Of a stretch of 64,000 bases of DNA, positions 50,666 through 63,565 are shown piece after piece (within the stretch, counting starts at the first letter, position 1; each line of letters begins with the position of its first letter). This stretch comes from Aulostomus chinensis. Its lineage: Eukaryota; Chordata; Actinopteri; Syngnathiformes; Aulostomidae. The notes under the pieces were generated by a model. It was given only the letters and a program-made list of their open reading frames with translations. It did not search any database and was not told the DNA's origin. Location of the stretch: contig JBBMOA010000002.1 in NCBI GenBank assembly GCA_037954235.1, positions 14,738,509 through 14,802,508 of the forward strand, in the 5' to 3' direction. The position numbers and the translations under genes are program-made.

Positions 50666-51606
50666 CAAGGGTACTTTTATTGCAACCTGATGTTGAGAAG
50701 TTACAGTAGAGATAGTAGTCTGACTGAGTCTTTACTTAGCTTGTTGACTGATTGTCACAGAGGGCTTCTTTTGGTTTCTTTCTAATATTATTTCAGAAGC
50801 TGAATTGTTTAATCAAATATTGTTGTGGGATAACATGATGGCTGTTATATGCAAGTTTCAAGAGTTTTCATGTTGATTTGCACACTTCCTCAAAACTTGA
50901 GATTCTGAAAAGGAAAATATAAAGCATCGTTTGATGTCACAGCTTTGTGTTCTGCACCTGGGTGTCTGCATCAGGGCTGCACAAGAAGGAATCCTTTATT
51001 CTTCAACTGCGTGCATGTGTTTGGTGTGTGTATATGTGTGTGTGTGTGTATATGTGCATGTGTTGAGGGTGTGGAGAGGTCAGTGCCTTAATTGAATAAT
51101 TGACTTGAAAACTCTATCTTGCCAGAAACATGGTGACATATAAAAGAAATTGGAAGCTGCTGAGTTGGAAAACCAGTGAAATTGTCAATGAAGCCTAAAG
51201 GTAAAAAAAAAAAAGAAAAGAAAAAAAAAGAAAATGGCAACAAGTAACTTGCTAATTAGATGAAGACTTTCTCCATCAGCCCTAATTGTCTCAATGATAA
51301 CGCACAGGTTTGTATTTAGCTTTCCAATTCCTTAGGCTTTACCAAATGCCATCTCTAATTTTTGACGAGGATCTGGCCTTGACGGCCCTGGTAATATCAA
51401 GCACAAACAATCAATCCTGGCCAATCTCTTGAGACCTTAATGGACTTGGAAAGAATATTAAGAGGTTTTGTCTGCAGAGAAGCTTTCTGCCGCAGCAGTC
51501 GTCCCTCAGCTAATTTGTGTTTGTGTGCCAAGGGAGGCCACACACTGGGGCTGCTGTAACAGGCTCTCAGTCCTCCTTTCTGAGTAGCTGCTGCCAGGCC
51601 AACAGG

Positions 51607-51616
51607 CACACATGCA

Positions 51617-51665
<49 letters not shown>

Positions 51666-51677
51666 GCGCACACATAC

Positions 51678-51735
<58 letters not shown>
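51607..51735 (+). repeat. Compound (CA)n microsatellite
   Basis: About 115 bp of CA repeat with CGCG and TACACG interruptions near 51663-51682. Open frames across it on both strands are artefacts. Confidence 0.97.
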
Positions 51736-51736
<1 letters not shown>

Positions 51737-52155
51737 TGCATGCACACATGGGCACAGAAACAACACAGCCCTCATTTGGTGTTAAATCATCAGTTTTCAG
51801 TGAATAGCATACATTTCAGCATGATATTTACTACTATACACACTGAGGATTATCACTTTTGTGTTTTGTTTTTGATGTTGGCCTTGTGAGAAATATGAGA
51901 TTTTGCATAATTATTTTGTGTGTGAGGTTGCATTTATTTAAGCAAGTGGCACTGAGAGAGAGCGTGGCATTTTGGGATGCCAGGCTGAATGAAGGGTAAC
52001 CATGAGAATGTGGGAACGGTGCCCAATCCTTGGGTGGTAGTCCAGTTGTAAATCTGCCTTTTGTTGCTACACATCACTAATGAAACTAAACACCACCCCA
52101 CAAGTGTCGTCACGTCTTAGCCTTACTTTATTGTTTAGCATAACAAAAATCAACA

Positions 52156-52312
52156 TGGCGCAGCACGGCTCAGTGGTAGAGTGGCGGCGTAGCAACGGAA
52201 GGGTCGCTGGTTTGATCTTCCCAATGTCAGCTGGGATAGGATCCAGCCCCTCCCCCCCCCCCCCGCAACCCTTAATGGATAGAGGAGGTATAGAAAATGG
52301 ATGGATGGATGG
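52156..52312 (+). mobile_element. Short chimeric SINE, copy E
   Basis: A tRNA-like head of a different type (CAGCACGGCTCAGTGGTAGA, then GGTCGCTGGTTTGATCTTCC as B box) joins directly to the 3' tail shared with the V-SINEs (CTGGGATAGGATCCAGCCCC, AACCCTTAA, ATGGATGGATGG). The central V-domain is absent. A 10-bp direct repeat, AAAATCAACA, flanks it at 52146-52155 and 52313-52322. A C run at 52252-52264 lies inside. Confidence 0.8.
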
Positions 52313-54238
52313 AAAATCAACACAGAGAAATCAAATTAAAATGGGCTAACGTGGACCCTGTTTCCTAGTTATTAGTTTTTCTGGAGAGTGCTTGTCTATG
52401 CTGCATTTGGTGAGAGCATTGGCTTAACACTCTGACTTAATACTAGCCTGACATTTGTGCTTTGTATATATTTTTTTTAACCCATCTTCCCTTGTTCCTC
52501 TTTCTCTGTCAGTATTCATTTTCTGTCTGGGCTTAAGTGCTCGGACGTGACCACAGGCGACTTCAGAGACAAGCTCTTCTTTGCATAGTTATACTTTTTG
52601 TTATTAAATGATGGTGCTTTTTCCTTGTACTTAGTTTCACAATTACCCTTGTTTCCTGTTTTTTCCCTCATTTTTTCCCTCTGAATCTCAAAATTTCACC
52701 CTGGGTTTTTCTTCTCTGCTGCTCTGCTCACTCCATTCTCCTTTTGTATTCCTCAGTCCTCTCTTTTTTACACTTCAACTTCATTCTTCCCTCTGCATCT
52801 CCCATTTTGCTCTCTAATGTATGTCTTGGTTTTCATCAATCACCGTCTGCTGTCAGTTTCATCTCACCTCACTTCACTCCTCATCCTTGTTTGTTGGAAG
52901 GCAAACACTACCATTTCAAGTAATTCTTTTCTCTAGCCATATTCACTGACCCAAAGAGTATAACACAGTAAATAACTATTTGATTTTACTCACCTGAACT
53001 CTCTCTAAGTGGCTGCTTAGCTGACTGCCAATTTAGAGTTTAACATCAGGAGAGGAAGGCGAGTGCCAGAGAGGCAGATGGCCTGAGGCAGAGGCAAAAG
53101 ATGCTGGGAAATTCATCCCTTAACCTCTAATGGCTACTCTTTCATTCAGCCCATGCACTGTTCTCCTTTATTTCTCTGGTTTTGTGAGTGAATGAAACAA
53201 AGGGGAACAAAGGAAGATGGAAAGAGTGTATGGATGATGTTTGTGTGCCTGCAAGGTGGCAGCAGCACAGCGTCCTGGCCTGTGCGCTTACAGCCTACTT
53301 CACAACCTACCTGCATATTTTAAAGCCTCATGCAATATTGCTTCTGCTGTTTTCTGTTGCCGCTCTCACCAATTTTCTGCCTCATTGTCATTCATGTGCA
53401 ATCTGTTTGTTTGGCTAACCTCGCATTCAGGCTATCTCAGCTGAGCTACTTCATGTCCGTGTGTCACTAAGTGTATTTCATGCTATCTTTTGTATTATCT
53501 CTATCACTTTGGTGATTCACTCTTCTATCAGAAATGCTGCAGGCCATCTTTAAAAGCTCAAGGCTCTGGCTGCACCTTGAAGTGTAAGACTCCCCATATG
53601 ATTAGGAAAGGAACAATAAAACCTTTAGGTTTTGCAATCACACAGTTTTTGTCTTCTGTTTGGCTCACTTGAAAGATGATTTTGTACAAGTGTTGTATCT
53701 GGAAAATTTTAATGAATGTTCTTTCTTCATGGCAAAGGTTAGTAAGGTGAACCTTGTTTTCTTTTGCACTGATGAAAAAATGTATTTATGCATATGTCTG
53801 GAAAGCTCCTTACCTCACGCTGAGCATACAGATGCTCATAAATATCATGTAATGTTTTTCTTTTGACTTGTTGCAGTTGAGTGTCAGACGTTAGCAGCAA
53901 TACAAGTAGCAGCGTTACATTTCTTAGTAGAATAGTGGTAGCACTTGTTTCCTCCCATACGGAAAAGAAATACAAAAACCGTATAAAATTATTCATACCA
54001 TTGGTACAGGATTCTTATTAGCCTATGAACAATAATTCCCACAAAAAAATTGACTAAAAGGTTTTGCGGACAAGTGTGGCGAATTTCATGCATGTTCAGG
54101 GGTGAAATTAGATTATGCGCGTTATGCACATATCGCGCGCGCTCATTGACAGCAAGAACAGTGTAGTACCAGGTTTTGAATGGGTGTGTATGTGAAAACC
54201 GGCTCCGGGCTGTCTGGCCGAGCTGCCTCATGGGTGTT

Positions 54239-54259
54239 GGGGGGGGGGGGGGGGGGGGG
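54239..54259 (+). repeat. 21-nt G tract
   Basis: Unbroken G run about 50 bp before the dispersed hairpin repeat copy 2. It is a potential G-quadruplex and a likely length-unstable site. Confidence 0.9.
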
Positions 54260-54309
54260 CTGGGACACTGTTTATTGGGTGTTTTTAGTGCTGCTAATGT
54301 GTTGCTCTG

Positions 54310-54371
54310 CAAACATAATAGGGTCTTCGCCTGAAGTACCTTCAGGCTCAGGCCCTAATAATTACGGAGAC
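54310..54371 (+). repeat. Dispersed hairpin repeat, copy 2
   Basis: Matches 8185-8233 over 49 bp with two differences. It contains a perfect 8-bp stem, GCCTGAAG-TAC-CTTCAGGC, at 54329-54347, and GGCTCAGGCCCTAA at 54345-54358. It is the right end of a repeat that probably extends left past the 21-nt G run at 54239-54259. Confidence 0.8.
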
Positions 54372-54879
54372 ATATAAGGGACATTTTTTAAGGATAAAGT
54401 GCAAGCTATTTTTACCATGTATTGAATGGATGATTAACAAGTATAATTACCTTATTTAAAAAATACAGGGTAATAAGATTGTTTTCTACTCACTGACTAC
54501 TACAATCATAGCCTAAATCTACTTGATTTCCAAAGTAAGACGTAAATGTTTTTTTTTCTCTCTTAAATTCATTATAATTTTGACTTATTGGTCTCGTGAG
54601 TTTTACTTGAAAAACCCTCCATTTTAAGCTAGGTTAGCCACAACAGTTTACAGTTAGCATACTAAGTAAAGGGTGTTAGCGATACAGTTGTTTGTACGTG
54701 AATAATTTATCACTTTAAACACATTGTTTCAAAGTTGAAGCCAAATTAAAGCTGCAAGCAGCGTTGTTAGGGCCTGAGCCTCTGCACGGCCTGCGACCAG
54801 GTGCCAAACGCCGCCCCAATCCAAAGGTGTAATTGTCAAATCCCTGGGCCTTGTAGTTTAGGAGATAGAAGCCTGAGTC

Positions 54880-55372
54880 TGATCAGAGAGAGAGAGCAGA
54901 GCTGAGAGCTGGCCCTTTAAGAACCCCTCCCCCACTGCTCTGTCTCTGATCTGTGCTAGAGAGAGAGCAGAGCTGAGAGCTGGCCCTTTAAGAACCCCTC
55001 CCCCACTGCTCTGTCTTTGATCTGTGCTAGAGAGAGAGCAGAGCTGAGAGCTGGCCCTTTAAGAACCCCTCCCCCACTGCTCTGTCTTTGATCTGTGCTA
55101 GAGAGAGAGCAGAGCTGAGAGCTGGCCCTTTAAGAACCCTTCCCCCACTGCTCTGTCTCTGATCTGTGCTAGAGAGAGAGCAGAGCTGAGAGCTGGCCCT
55201 TTAAGAACCCCTCCCCCACTGCTCTGTCTTTGATCTGTGCTAGAGAGAGAGAGCAGAGCTGAGAGCTGGCCCTTTAAGAACCCCTCCCCCACTGCTCTGT
55301 CTTTGATCTGTGCTAGAGAGAGAGAGCAGAGCTGAGAGCTGGCCCTTTAAGAACCCCTCCCCCACTGCTCTC
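54880..55372 (+). repeat. Minisatellite, 71-73 bp unit, seven copies
   Basis: The block GGCCCTTTAAGAACCCCTCC recurs at 54911, 54982, 55053, 55124, 55195, 55268 and 55341 (fourth copy CCCTTCC). Spacing is 71 bp four times, then 73 bp twice; the change is one extra GA dinucleotide in the GAGAGAGAG part. Copies are nearly identical, differing at C/T sites such as GTCTCTGATC versus GTCTTTGATC. Minus-strand frames here are artefacts of the repeat. Confidence 0.95.
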
Positions 55373-55674
55373 TGCTGTCTGTGTCAGAGTGGAGAGAGAG
55401 GAGGATGCTGACATTTGTAGTGATTCAAAGTCAAATAGCTCTGCATATGTTGGGCAAAAGTGGAACATAATACCATATTTTAGTAGGGATTTCTGTCAGG
55501 AATACAGTGGTGTGTATTTTGAGGCTGTGGGAGTTTTAGTTTACATGTGAGAAGCGAGTGTTTGAGAGTATGTACCATGAGAGCAGACAGGTGGCCCACT
55601 GGTTTCCATTGTAAGGTGAAAAGTGTCTCCCCCACTTTGAGGTCTTGTAAAACCCAAACTGTTTGTGCTATATA

Positions 55675-55679
<5 letters not shown>

Positions 55680-55743
<64 letters not shown>
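55680..55743 (+). repeat. (TA)n array, first
   Basis: About 32 TA units, followed at 55744-55860 by AT-rich palindromic TATATGTTTATATA-type sequence that can form hairpins. Confidence 0.97.
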
Positions 55744-55747
<4 letters not shown>

Positions 55748-56179
55748 AAACATATATATATGTTTATATATATGTTCATATATATATAAACATATATATG
55801 TTCATATATATAAACATATATATATTATATATATAAACATATATACATATAAACTTTTAATCAGCAGAGTTTGGAGAGTCATGTATTAAGTTTTGGAAGC
55901 GATACAATGAACAACCTAGGAAGAAATAGCGTTTGTCCAAAATTGGACATTCATGTCCAAATTGTGGACATCCTGTTAGTTAGGTCAGGGGTGTCTGTGT
56001 ATGATTTGTCCGTCTTGATGAGACAAATATAACGGTGTTGGTCCCATGTCTGTAGGACATTCCTACAAGCCATGTCGTGGTTTTTTGTGTATGTAGGTGG
56101 CGCTATTGAGTAGAGCGTTGTTTTGTTTTTTTAAATTATCGAATTTTTTTTTACCGCACCCGATGATCAAATTTGGTTA

Positions 56180-56247
<68 letters not shown>

Positions 56248-56375
56248 TGTATATATATACACTGTATATATATACATACATATATATATACACACACACA
56301 TATATATACGCATATATATGTGTGTGCGTGTGCGTATATATGTTCATATAAATACACACACACACACACACACCA
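56180..56375 (+). repeat. Compound (TA)n / (CA)n array
   Basis: TA run 56180-56240, then mixed TATACACA units and a CA run at about 56353-56373. Confidence 0.95.
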
Positions 56376-57132
56376 GGTTTTGACTATGTAAGCACCTTAA
56401 CACCATACACACAGGCCTTTGAAACGATCAAGAATCTGACAGAGATCATATCTATGGGCCATTTTACATAGGACCTCCTATGTTGTTGTTTTTTTATGTG
56501 TTTCTTGCAAAACTTGTAATTCCAAATAATACATGTAGGATAGAGCAGATATCTACTAAGAATATCTTATGTGGAATAACTGTCATATATAGTACTTGTA
56601 AGTATGCAAATTGTATATCTTTCATATAACAAACTTTTGTATGGATCTTGTATTTGCTTTAACTGTCATGCAAATTACTTACAAGTTTCATACATGTGAT
56701 ACAGTTATTTTGTACAATCCTACAATGTCTTTTCCATATGGGCTGTTTCATGCAGCTTTTGAGTTGCTCTTTTGTTGATTGAGCCCTGCCAGGACTAGCA
56801 TCTGAACAAGCTACATTTTCTCAGCATTCACTGAGGCTGAGCTTTCTGCAGAGGCCTGAAATAAAACTGCTCAGGATTAGGAAGTGATGCCACAGCCATA
56901 CATAGACCCATACAGTATGTGTGGCTGACAGAAGCACTTCTGTATGACGATGACATCACCGATTAATCCTGGGGATGATGAGCTCGACTTAACTTGATGG
57001 AAAGATGGAAGATGGTGAAGACAGAGAGGAATTGATACCAGGGAAGAGACTGTGGCCGCACTGCAAGATGAAGTGAAATGAGAAAGAAAAGCTGTGTTGA
57101 GATGGAGACGCTCCTAACTTTTACCTGCCTAC

Positions 57133-57758
57133 ATAGATAAATATATAGATAGATATAGATAGATAGATATAGATTGACATATAGATAGATAGATGATAGA
57201 TAGATAGATAGATAGATAGATATAGATTGATATATAGATAGATAGATAGATAGATGATAGATAGATAGATAGATAGATGATAGATAGATAGATAGATAGA
57301 TAGATATAGATTGACATATAGATAGATAGATGATAGATAGATAGATAGATAGATGATAGATAGATAGATAGATAGATATAGATAGATAGATATAGATTGA
57401 CATATAGATAGATAGATAGATAGATGATAGATAGATATAGATAGATAGATATAGATTGACATATAGATAGATAGATAGATAGATATAGATAGATAGATAT
57501 AGATTGACATATAGATAGATAGATAGATAGATATAGATAGATAGATATAGATTGACATATAGATAGATAGATAGATAGATGATAGATAGATATAGATAGA
57601 TAGATATAGATTGACATATAGATAGATAGATAGATAGATATAGATAGATAGATATAGATTGACATATAGATAGATAGATAGATAGATATAGATAGATAGA
57701 TATAGATTGACATATAGATAGATAGATAGATAGATAGATGATAGATAGATAGATGGAT

Positions 57759-57832
<74 letters not shown>

Positions 57833-58092
57833 GGATGATAGATAGATAGATAGATAGATGATAGATAGATAGATAGATGATAGATAGATAGATAGATAGA
57901 TAGATGATAGATAGATAGATGGATAGATAGATGATAGATAGATAGATGGATGATAGATAGATAGATAGATAGATGATAGATAGATAGATAGATAGATGAT
58001 AGATAGATAGATAGATAGATAGATGATAGATAGATAGATAGATAGATATAGATTGATATATAGATAGATAGATAGATGATAGATAGATAGAT
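57133..58092 (+). repeat. Large GATA tetranucleotide array with higher-order structure
   Basis: About 960 bp of GATA-type repeat with GATGATA and TATAGATTGACATA interruptions. The GATTGACA marker recurs at regular steps of 48 and 59 bp between 57395 and 57705. Long minus-strand frames of repeated SIYL residues across it are artefacts, not a protein. Confidence 0.97.
57395..57705 (+). repeat. 155-bp higher-order repeat inside the GATA array (two units)
   Basis: The variant GATTGACAT starts at 57395, 57454, 57502, 57550, 57609, 57657 and 57705. The steps are 59, 48, 48, 59, 48, 48, so a 155-bp unit is repeated twice. The 59-bp step differs from the 48-bp step by an 11-bp segment containing GATGATAGATA. 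Confidence 0.85.
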
Positions 58093-59026
58093 GGGATAGT
58101 GCTCAAACAATAGAAAATGGAGGCAATATATTTATTATGGTGTTTCAAAATATACCAATATTGATTTGATATTAAAAGAGCGATTATAATCATTGTAATA
58201 ATAAAATGATTGTATCCTGAATAATCCAGTGCCAATGACTTCAAATGGTCTGTGTCTCTATTGCACATTTCTACCTTTGCTGTACCATGTTGCCTCATTC
58301 ACCCGTTCACACACATTTGATTGCTATCTGGTTCCCACCAACAAAAAAGAGACAAAACACACATAAATCAAATTACAGACAATTATTTTGTATTGACATT
58401 ATTATTTTCATTGTGATCAAAATTGCAATACATATTGCCATCATGTGGTTTCTGTGATTTACTTTAGTCATTGATAAGTGAAAATGTGACTGTGTGACAG
58501 CCTTATGTGCAGTGGCTATGACTAATTGAATTACCCTAATGATTTTTTTTTTTTTTTACTTTTTCAAAATTTTACAAGATACAGGAGGGACTGGTAATAA
58601 ATAAGGGACACATTTTTCAAAATATCTGGATCTAGAATTATGCTTATTTACTCTGCATTATTGGTTCTGTTGTGCTTTGTGACTCATGTCAAAGATTGTA
58701 TGGTTTCCAGTGGTAACAGAGCAAGACAAGAGGATGAAAGGCTCGTTATAACCCCACTGAATGAAAACTAGCTTCTTTCTCTCAATAGTGCACTAGCCTC
58801 TTCATCACATGACAGTCATACAAATCTGTTGTCATGATAATAGTCCACTTCTCTGTGAGTGTGGAAGCCATTTTCAGCTCTGTTGGTGTTTTTCAAGCTT
58901 GTGTGCAGTGCATGTGATTCCAGGACAGTATGTGGGAGTTCCACCCAAGGTCTGAGCCTAAATCCACCCACGGCAAAATTTAGAAAAACAAATTCGATCA
59001 AAAAAAGGGCAAGTGTATGTGTGCTC

Positions 59027-59057
<31 letters not shown>

Positions 59058-62000
59058 CGCATGCGTGCGTGCGCGTGTTGGAGGGGTGGGGTGGGACACA
59101 GGATTTGTTCAGTGACATGATCCAGCCTGTAAATCGAGGATGACACAGAATCTCTTCATCAGTTTGAGAAATTTTCCTCTCTAGAAACTTGTGAAGTTGA
59201 CATTTCTCTATCAGTTTGAGGCTCCAGCTCCAGTAAAGTGCTGCTTCACTCAGCGTGTGGTATATCACTTTCTTGCACCTAACCCTAACCAGTAGGGCTC
59301 GTCAGAGGAACAGAGAGCTGTGATTACATATGTATTTCAAATGCCTGCAGCTCAAGGGCAAAATTCAACAGGCCAAGAGAGCAATGGTGGCATTTTATGG
59401 ATGTACAGTATAACACAAGAAAACATTCAAAGTTAGCAAACAAAATAGTGTAAATTCATATGAATCAATTAGCAAGTTTCCTTGACTCCCGCTTGAGGGC
59501 CACTAACTCCTTACTGCAGTCAATAATGGCTAACTTACGTCCCTCTATTGTATTGTATCATACACAAATTAAAAAAAAAAAAAAAAGAATACATCTTTTG
59601 GGTGAACTGAGTCACTGAAACGATTCGTTCATCTCTCAGTTCAGCTGAGCTTCTCCTTGGGAGTGAGTGAGGCAGAGCGCAATGTGCCCTGATTAAATAT
59701 AATTCATTTGAATCACACACTGAATCATGAAACATGAACCTGTGAATCCCTCCAGCTAACGGCTAACGTTTTGATTCAAACACAGTTAAGGGAGGTGTAT
59801 ATGTGATCATATAATTTATCTATCAACACATTACACAGTTGCATAACACATAAATCTTCAAATGTAAGAATATAGGACAGGTGGTTGCACAAGTGTGTCA
59901 TCAACACTCAAGGGCTAGGAGGCCCCTGACACTGGGCTGATATACCGTTTTGCTGGACAACAATGCACCAACACCACACTCCAAATCACATACCCACAAT
60001 GGAGCACCAACAATCACAATCCCCAGTCAGAGTACTGCAGTAAACTCTGCTCCATCTGTGATGTACCAGCCCCCCCCCCCCAGAGGACAACAGAGCCCAG
60101 CATTTAGGCCATGGACCACCAACAGGTGCCTCTTATCACCTAATCAAATATCAGACATAACATGGTTACACTTCCTAAGCCAGGTGAACAAAAAAAAAAA
60201 ATGCAAGTTCCTTCTTGTTTTAACAGACTTTACTACTCAGCCCTACACAGCCAACATGAGCCCTGAGTGATAGTCAGATGCTTAAACTGTGGGAATGAGG
60301 CTCAGCAAGGCCAAGTGCAGTGCCAAACTGTTGATCAGTTAAAAGGACTTAAAATCATCAAAGACCAGCATTCATCTCTGATATGCAGCAAAGAAGCAGT
60401 CAAGAATCCGAATCTGGCGTGTTTGTCAAAGCAACAGCCCTTCTAGAAGCCGAATGACGAACATTCAGTGAGTTGGATCGCAGATCAAGCAGTGAACGAT
60501 TCAGTGAGAGAATCTTTTGAGAGAATCTTGATAAACTGATTCTAGTGATTCAGGTCACAGAGTCTGGGAGGTAAATCAGTCTTTAACAACATTATTTTTT
60601 TCGTATAGCATTAACTTAAAATACAAAATTCATTGCTTAAAATAACTAACATCATGCGGTGGAATCAAGACCTTTGACCTTTTCCAAATCAAACAATTGT
60701 TTGTGATGTTTTAGTGAGCCTTGATGTACTGAGTGCTGACAATCCACCCGTGTAAAACGTGTACTATATTCTTATATTTGAAGGCAGATTAATGTTATTT
60801 GTAACTGTGTAATGTGGCACATTTATGAGGAGGTGAGTGAGTTCAGGCTGTACAGGATGATTGGTTTCAATGAAACACACAGAATGAATGTGTACATTAT
60901 GAGTGTCCGGAGCAGCCTTGCTGCCTCATGATTTTCCATTAGCCTCCAGTCAGGGATGGGTTGGGTAAACCCCAATCAAAGTGCTGCTCATATAGTTTTT
61001 ATATAAAAGGGCAGGCATATACATCCATTTAATAGCCACCCAGTCACTCTCATTACTGTGACTAATTATTGTGTGGACACAATCATTTTCTGTTCACAAA
61101 AAAAAAAAAAAAAAAAAATCCCACTTAAGAACAGACTGTTGCTCTGTACTGGGTGTGTAATTATTTTGATTAACAAAATACATGAATCCTGTTGAATAAT
61201 GCTATGCAAATCATGCAAAATAAGCCCTACAAAATAATACCTCTATTAATAGTTGGTGTGCTTTAAATATGAATGTTTTGCCACACTGTGGAAGGACTCA
61301 GGTCTGTCCTCCACCGTTCGCAAGTGTCTTTCAAAGAGCATTTCTTGGAATGAAAACATTACTTAAACATTTACACTTCAATCGGAGGACAGACGTTTTC
61401 TTTCTTTCATTATAAAATAAAAAAAAGACATTGTATTAATACGACTGTACTGTTATAATTAATATTTAAGTGAAGGTAATTTAGTTAATGAACCAGAAAA
61501 AAACAGAGAGAAGTTTCCTTTAGAATGGCAAACCAACGTCAAGTATGTGCTTCGAAGGTCAAGGTCAGCCGTAAACTCAATCAGATGAAAATTACAATGT
61601 TTACACGCCCACAGAAAACTAGATCTACACTTGTAGCATGTCCTTATACTTTATGCCCTCTTCGAACAGGTCATTTGCCTATGAGTGCCTTTTAGAAGTA
61701 ATTCTGATAGGAGCCAGAGTAGAATTCCCTGCCGCTGAAAATGCAAGCGTTACCATTCTGTAAAAATCTCAGGATCCAGCCACAGACAAAAAGAAAAAAA
61801 AAAAATAGAAAGCCTTATTATCATTCACCGAGGGGACAGTTAATTTACCAAATAAAAAGTGTTACAAAATTATCTGCATATATTTCATGGAAGCCTAAAC
61901 ATTACATTCAGGAGTTGTTATTGCTGCCATCTGCATTTTCTGGACATTTTAAACTTATGGTTTGTTGTGTTCTTTATCAGTAATTTCTAAATTTTGACGT

Positions 62001-62339
62001 CTGTGCAAGTCATGATGTATTTTTATCAGCTTGGGTCCTGAGGACATACTGAATTTCTCTTTTTGGTCGAAAGTTGAAAACGTCCGGGAACTCCTGCTCT
62101 ATAGTAACCCTACATCCAATTTGCACTTAGCAATTTGCACATCCAATTTCACATCTTGCATCTCATTGGAGATAATGCTGTAGGCTACTTTTCTTGTACA
62201 AGGTCAATGAGGCTTTCACTTATATAAGCAGAGAGTTTAACATTATAGGGTTATGTGAGTGTAAATTGGAGTGGTGTGCTGATTCATCCTCAACTATTTA
62301 CACGACCAGCTGGAGAGTTGTAGAACAGGGAGAGCTCAG

Positions 62340-62340
<1 letters not shown>
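58093..62340. other. pcdh9 intron, non-coding
   Basis: No exon seen. 59570-60560 has GATTCGTTCA/GAACGATTC-type motifs at both ends that hint at an old inverted-repeat element, but the match is weak. Poly-T, poly-A and C runs occur at about 58545, 61099 and 60070. Confidence 0.45.
59026..59053 (+). repeat. (GT)n microsatellite
   Basis: GT run followed by GCGTGCGCATGCGTGCG, an alternating purine-pyrimidine stretch with Z-DNA potential. Confidence 0.93.
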
Positions 62341-62430
<90 letters not shown>

Positions 62431-62454
62431 ATCTATCTATCTATCTATCTATCC

Positions 62455-62513
<59 letters not shown>

Positions 62514-62564
62514 ATCTATCTATCTATCTATCTATCTATCATCTATCTATCTATCTATCTATCC

Positions 62565-62647
<83 letters not shown>

Positions 62648-62648
62648 C

Positions 62649-62707
<59 letters not shown>

Positions 62708-62735
62708 ATCTATCTATCTATCTATCTATCTATCC

Positions 62736-62818
<83 letters not shown>
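62341..62818 (+). repeat. TCTA tetranucleotide array
   Basis: About 478 bp of TCTA with scattered TCATCTA and TCCATCTA variants. The open frame across it is an artefact of the repeat. Confidence 0.97.
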
Positions 62819-63520
62819 CATTGCAGTAAATCACATCCCAAAACATCATTTTTCTAAGCTGCTATTCAAATTGTTTTTTTATGTTTTCTTGCCTGGCTGT
62901 GACAGAATCATAGTTTTTTCTGAGCTCCTTTTTTAATGCCTTTAAAATGTACAGCTTGTTTGCTAGGAATATATTCATATTTCAGTCAGTCCAAATGAAT
63001 TGACTTCAGAAAATCCCACCGCAATTATACTTAATTCATAATTAATGCGCAGAAGACAGGGGACCTAATTTACACTTGCACATTGTCAGTTTCCCTGCAT
63101 GTGCTTGTCGTTCTGCATAAGAGTAAACATGACTCGCTTTGGAAAGAGGGTGGCATCTCTCCGCCATTACCTTGGCTCAGGGGAGATGTGCACTGTGCCA
63201 CACAATTGTGCCATTAGATGATAAAAACAAAGGAAATGATCTGACTATGCAGTAGATCCAAACAAGCAGGTGTGTGCAGCCATGTTAACAGTAGGGAATG
63301 TCTCCTTATTGTGTTGTAGGCTGTATTATTTAATATAGAACACCCACAGAATATGACTCTTTGAGCTGATGGAAAATGAAAATTTTGTGTTTTCAACACT
63401 TAGTCAGATCTCTTGATTTTAACAAGACCTGAATATATCCATACGTGTGTACATGTATGTGAGTGGGTGTTAGAATGTGCATCTGTTTCTCCAAGTGTTG
63501 CATCTGACTTTGTATGTGTC

Positions 63521-63565
<45 letters not shown>

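Larger units (their letters stand above)
54748..56165 (+). mobile_element. Composite dispersed repeat with internal minisatellite
   Basis: The start TTAAAGCTGCAAGCAGCG, then TTAGGGCCTGAGCC (54767-54780), matches the head of a teleost repeat family as I remember it. The latter motif is the exact reverse complement of 54345-54358. GTAGGTGGCGCTATTGAG near 56092-56110 fits the same family. In between lie a 71-73 bp minisatellite and a TA array. Whether this is one insertion or nested pieces cannot be decided from one copy. Confidence 0.45.

Noticed and set aside
51397..51807. Cysteine/valine and histidine/threonine-rich frames at 51.4-51.8 kb
   Set aside because: Translations of the CA microsatellite on both strands.
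57121..58298. Long minus-strand frames of repeated SIYLSIYL residues (up to 389 codons)
   Set aside because: They are translations of the GATA array; a four-base repeat without stops gives open frames in several phases.
59950..60270. 106-codon frame with proline run
   Set aside because: Contains a C-run artefact and no recognisable domain.
59570..60560. Possible inverted-repeat element with GATTCGTTC motifs
   Set aside because: The arms match only in short pieces, and no ends or target duplication could be fixed.
62194..62829. 211-codon + strand frame over the TCTA array
   Set aside because: Repeat artefact like the others.
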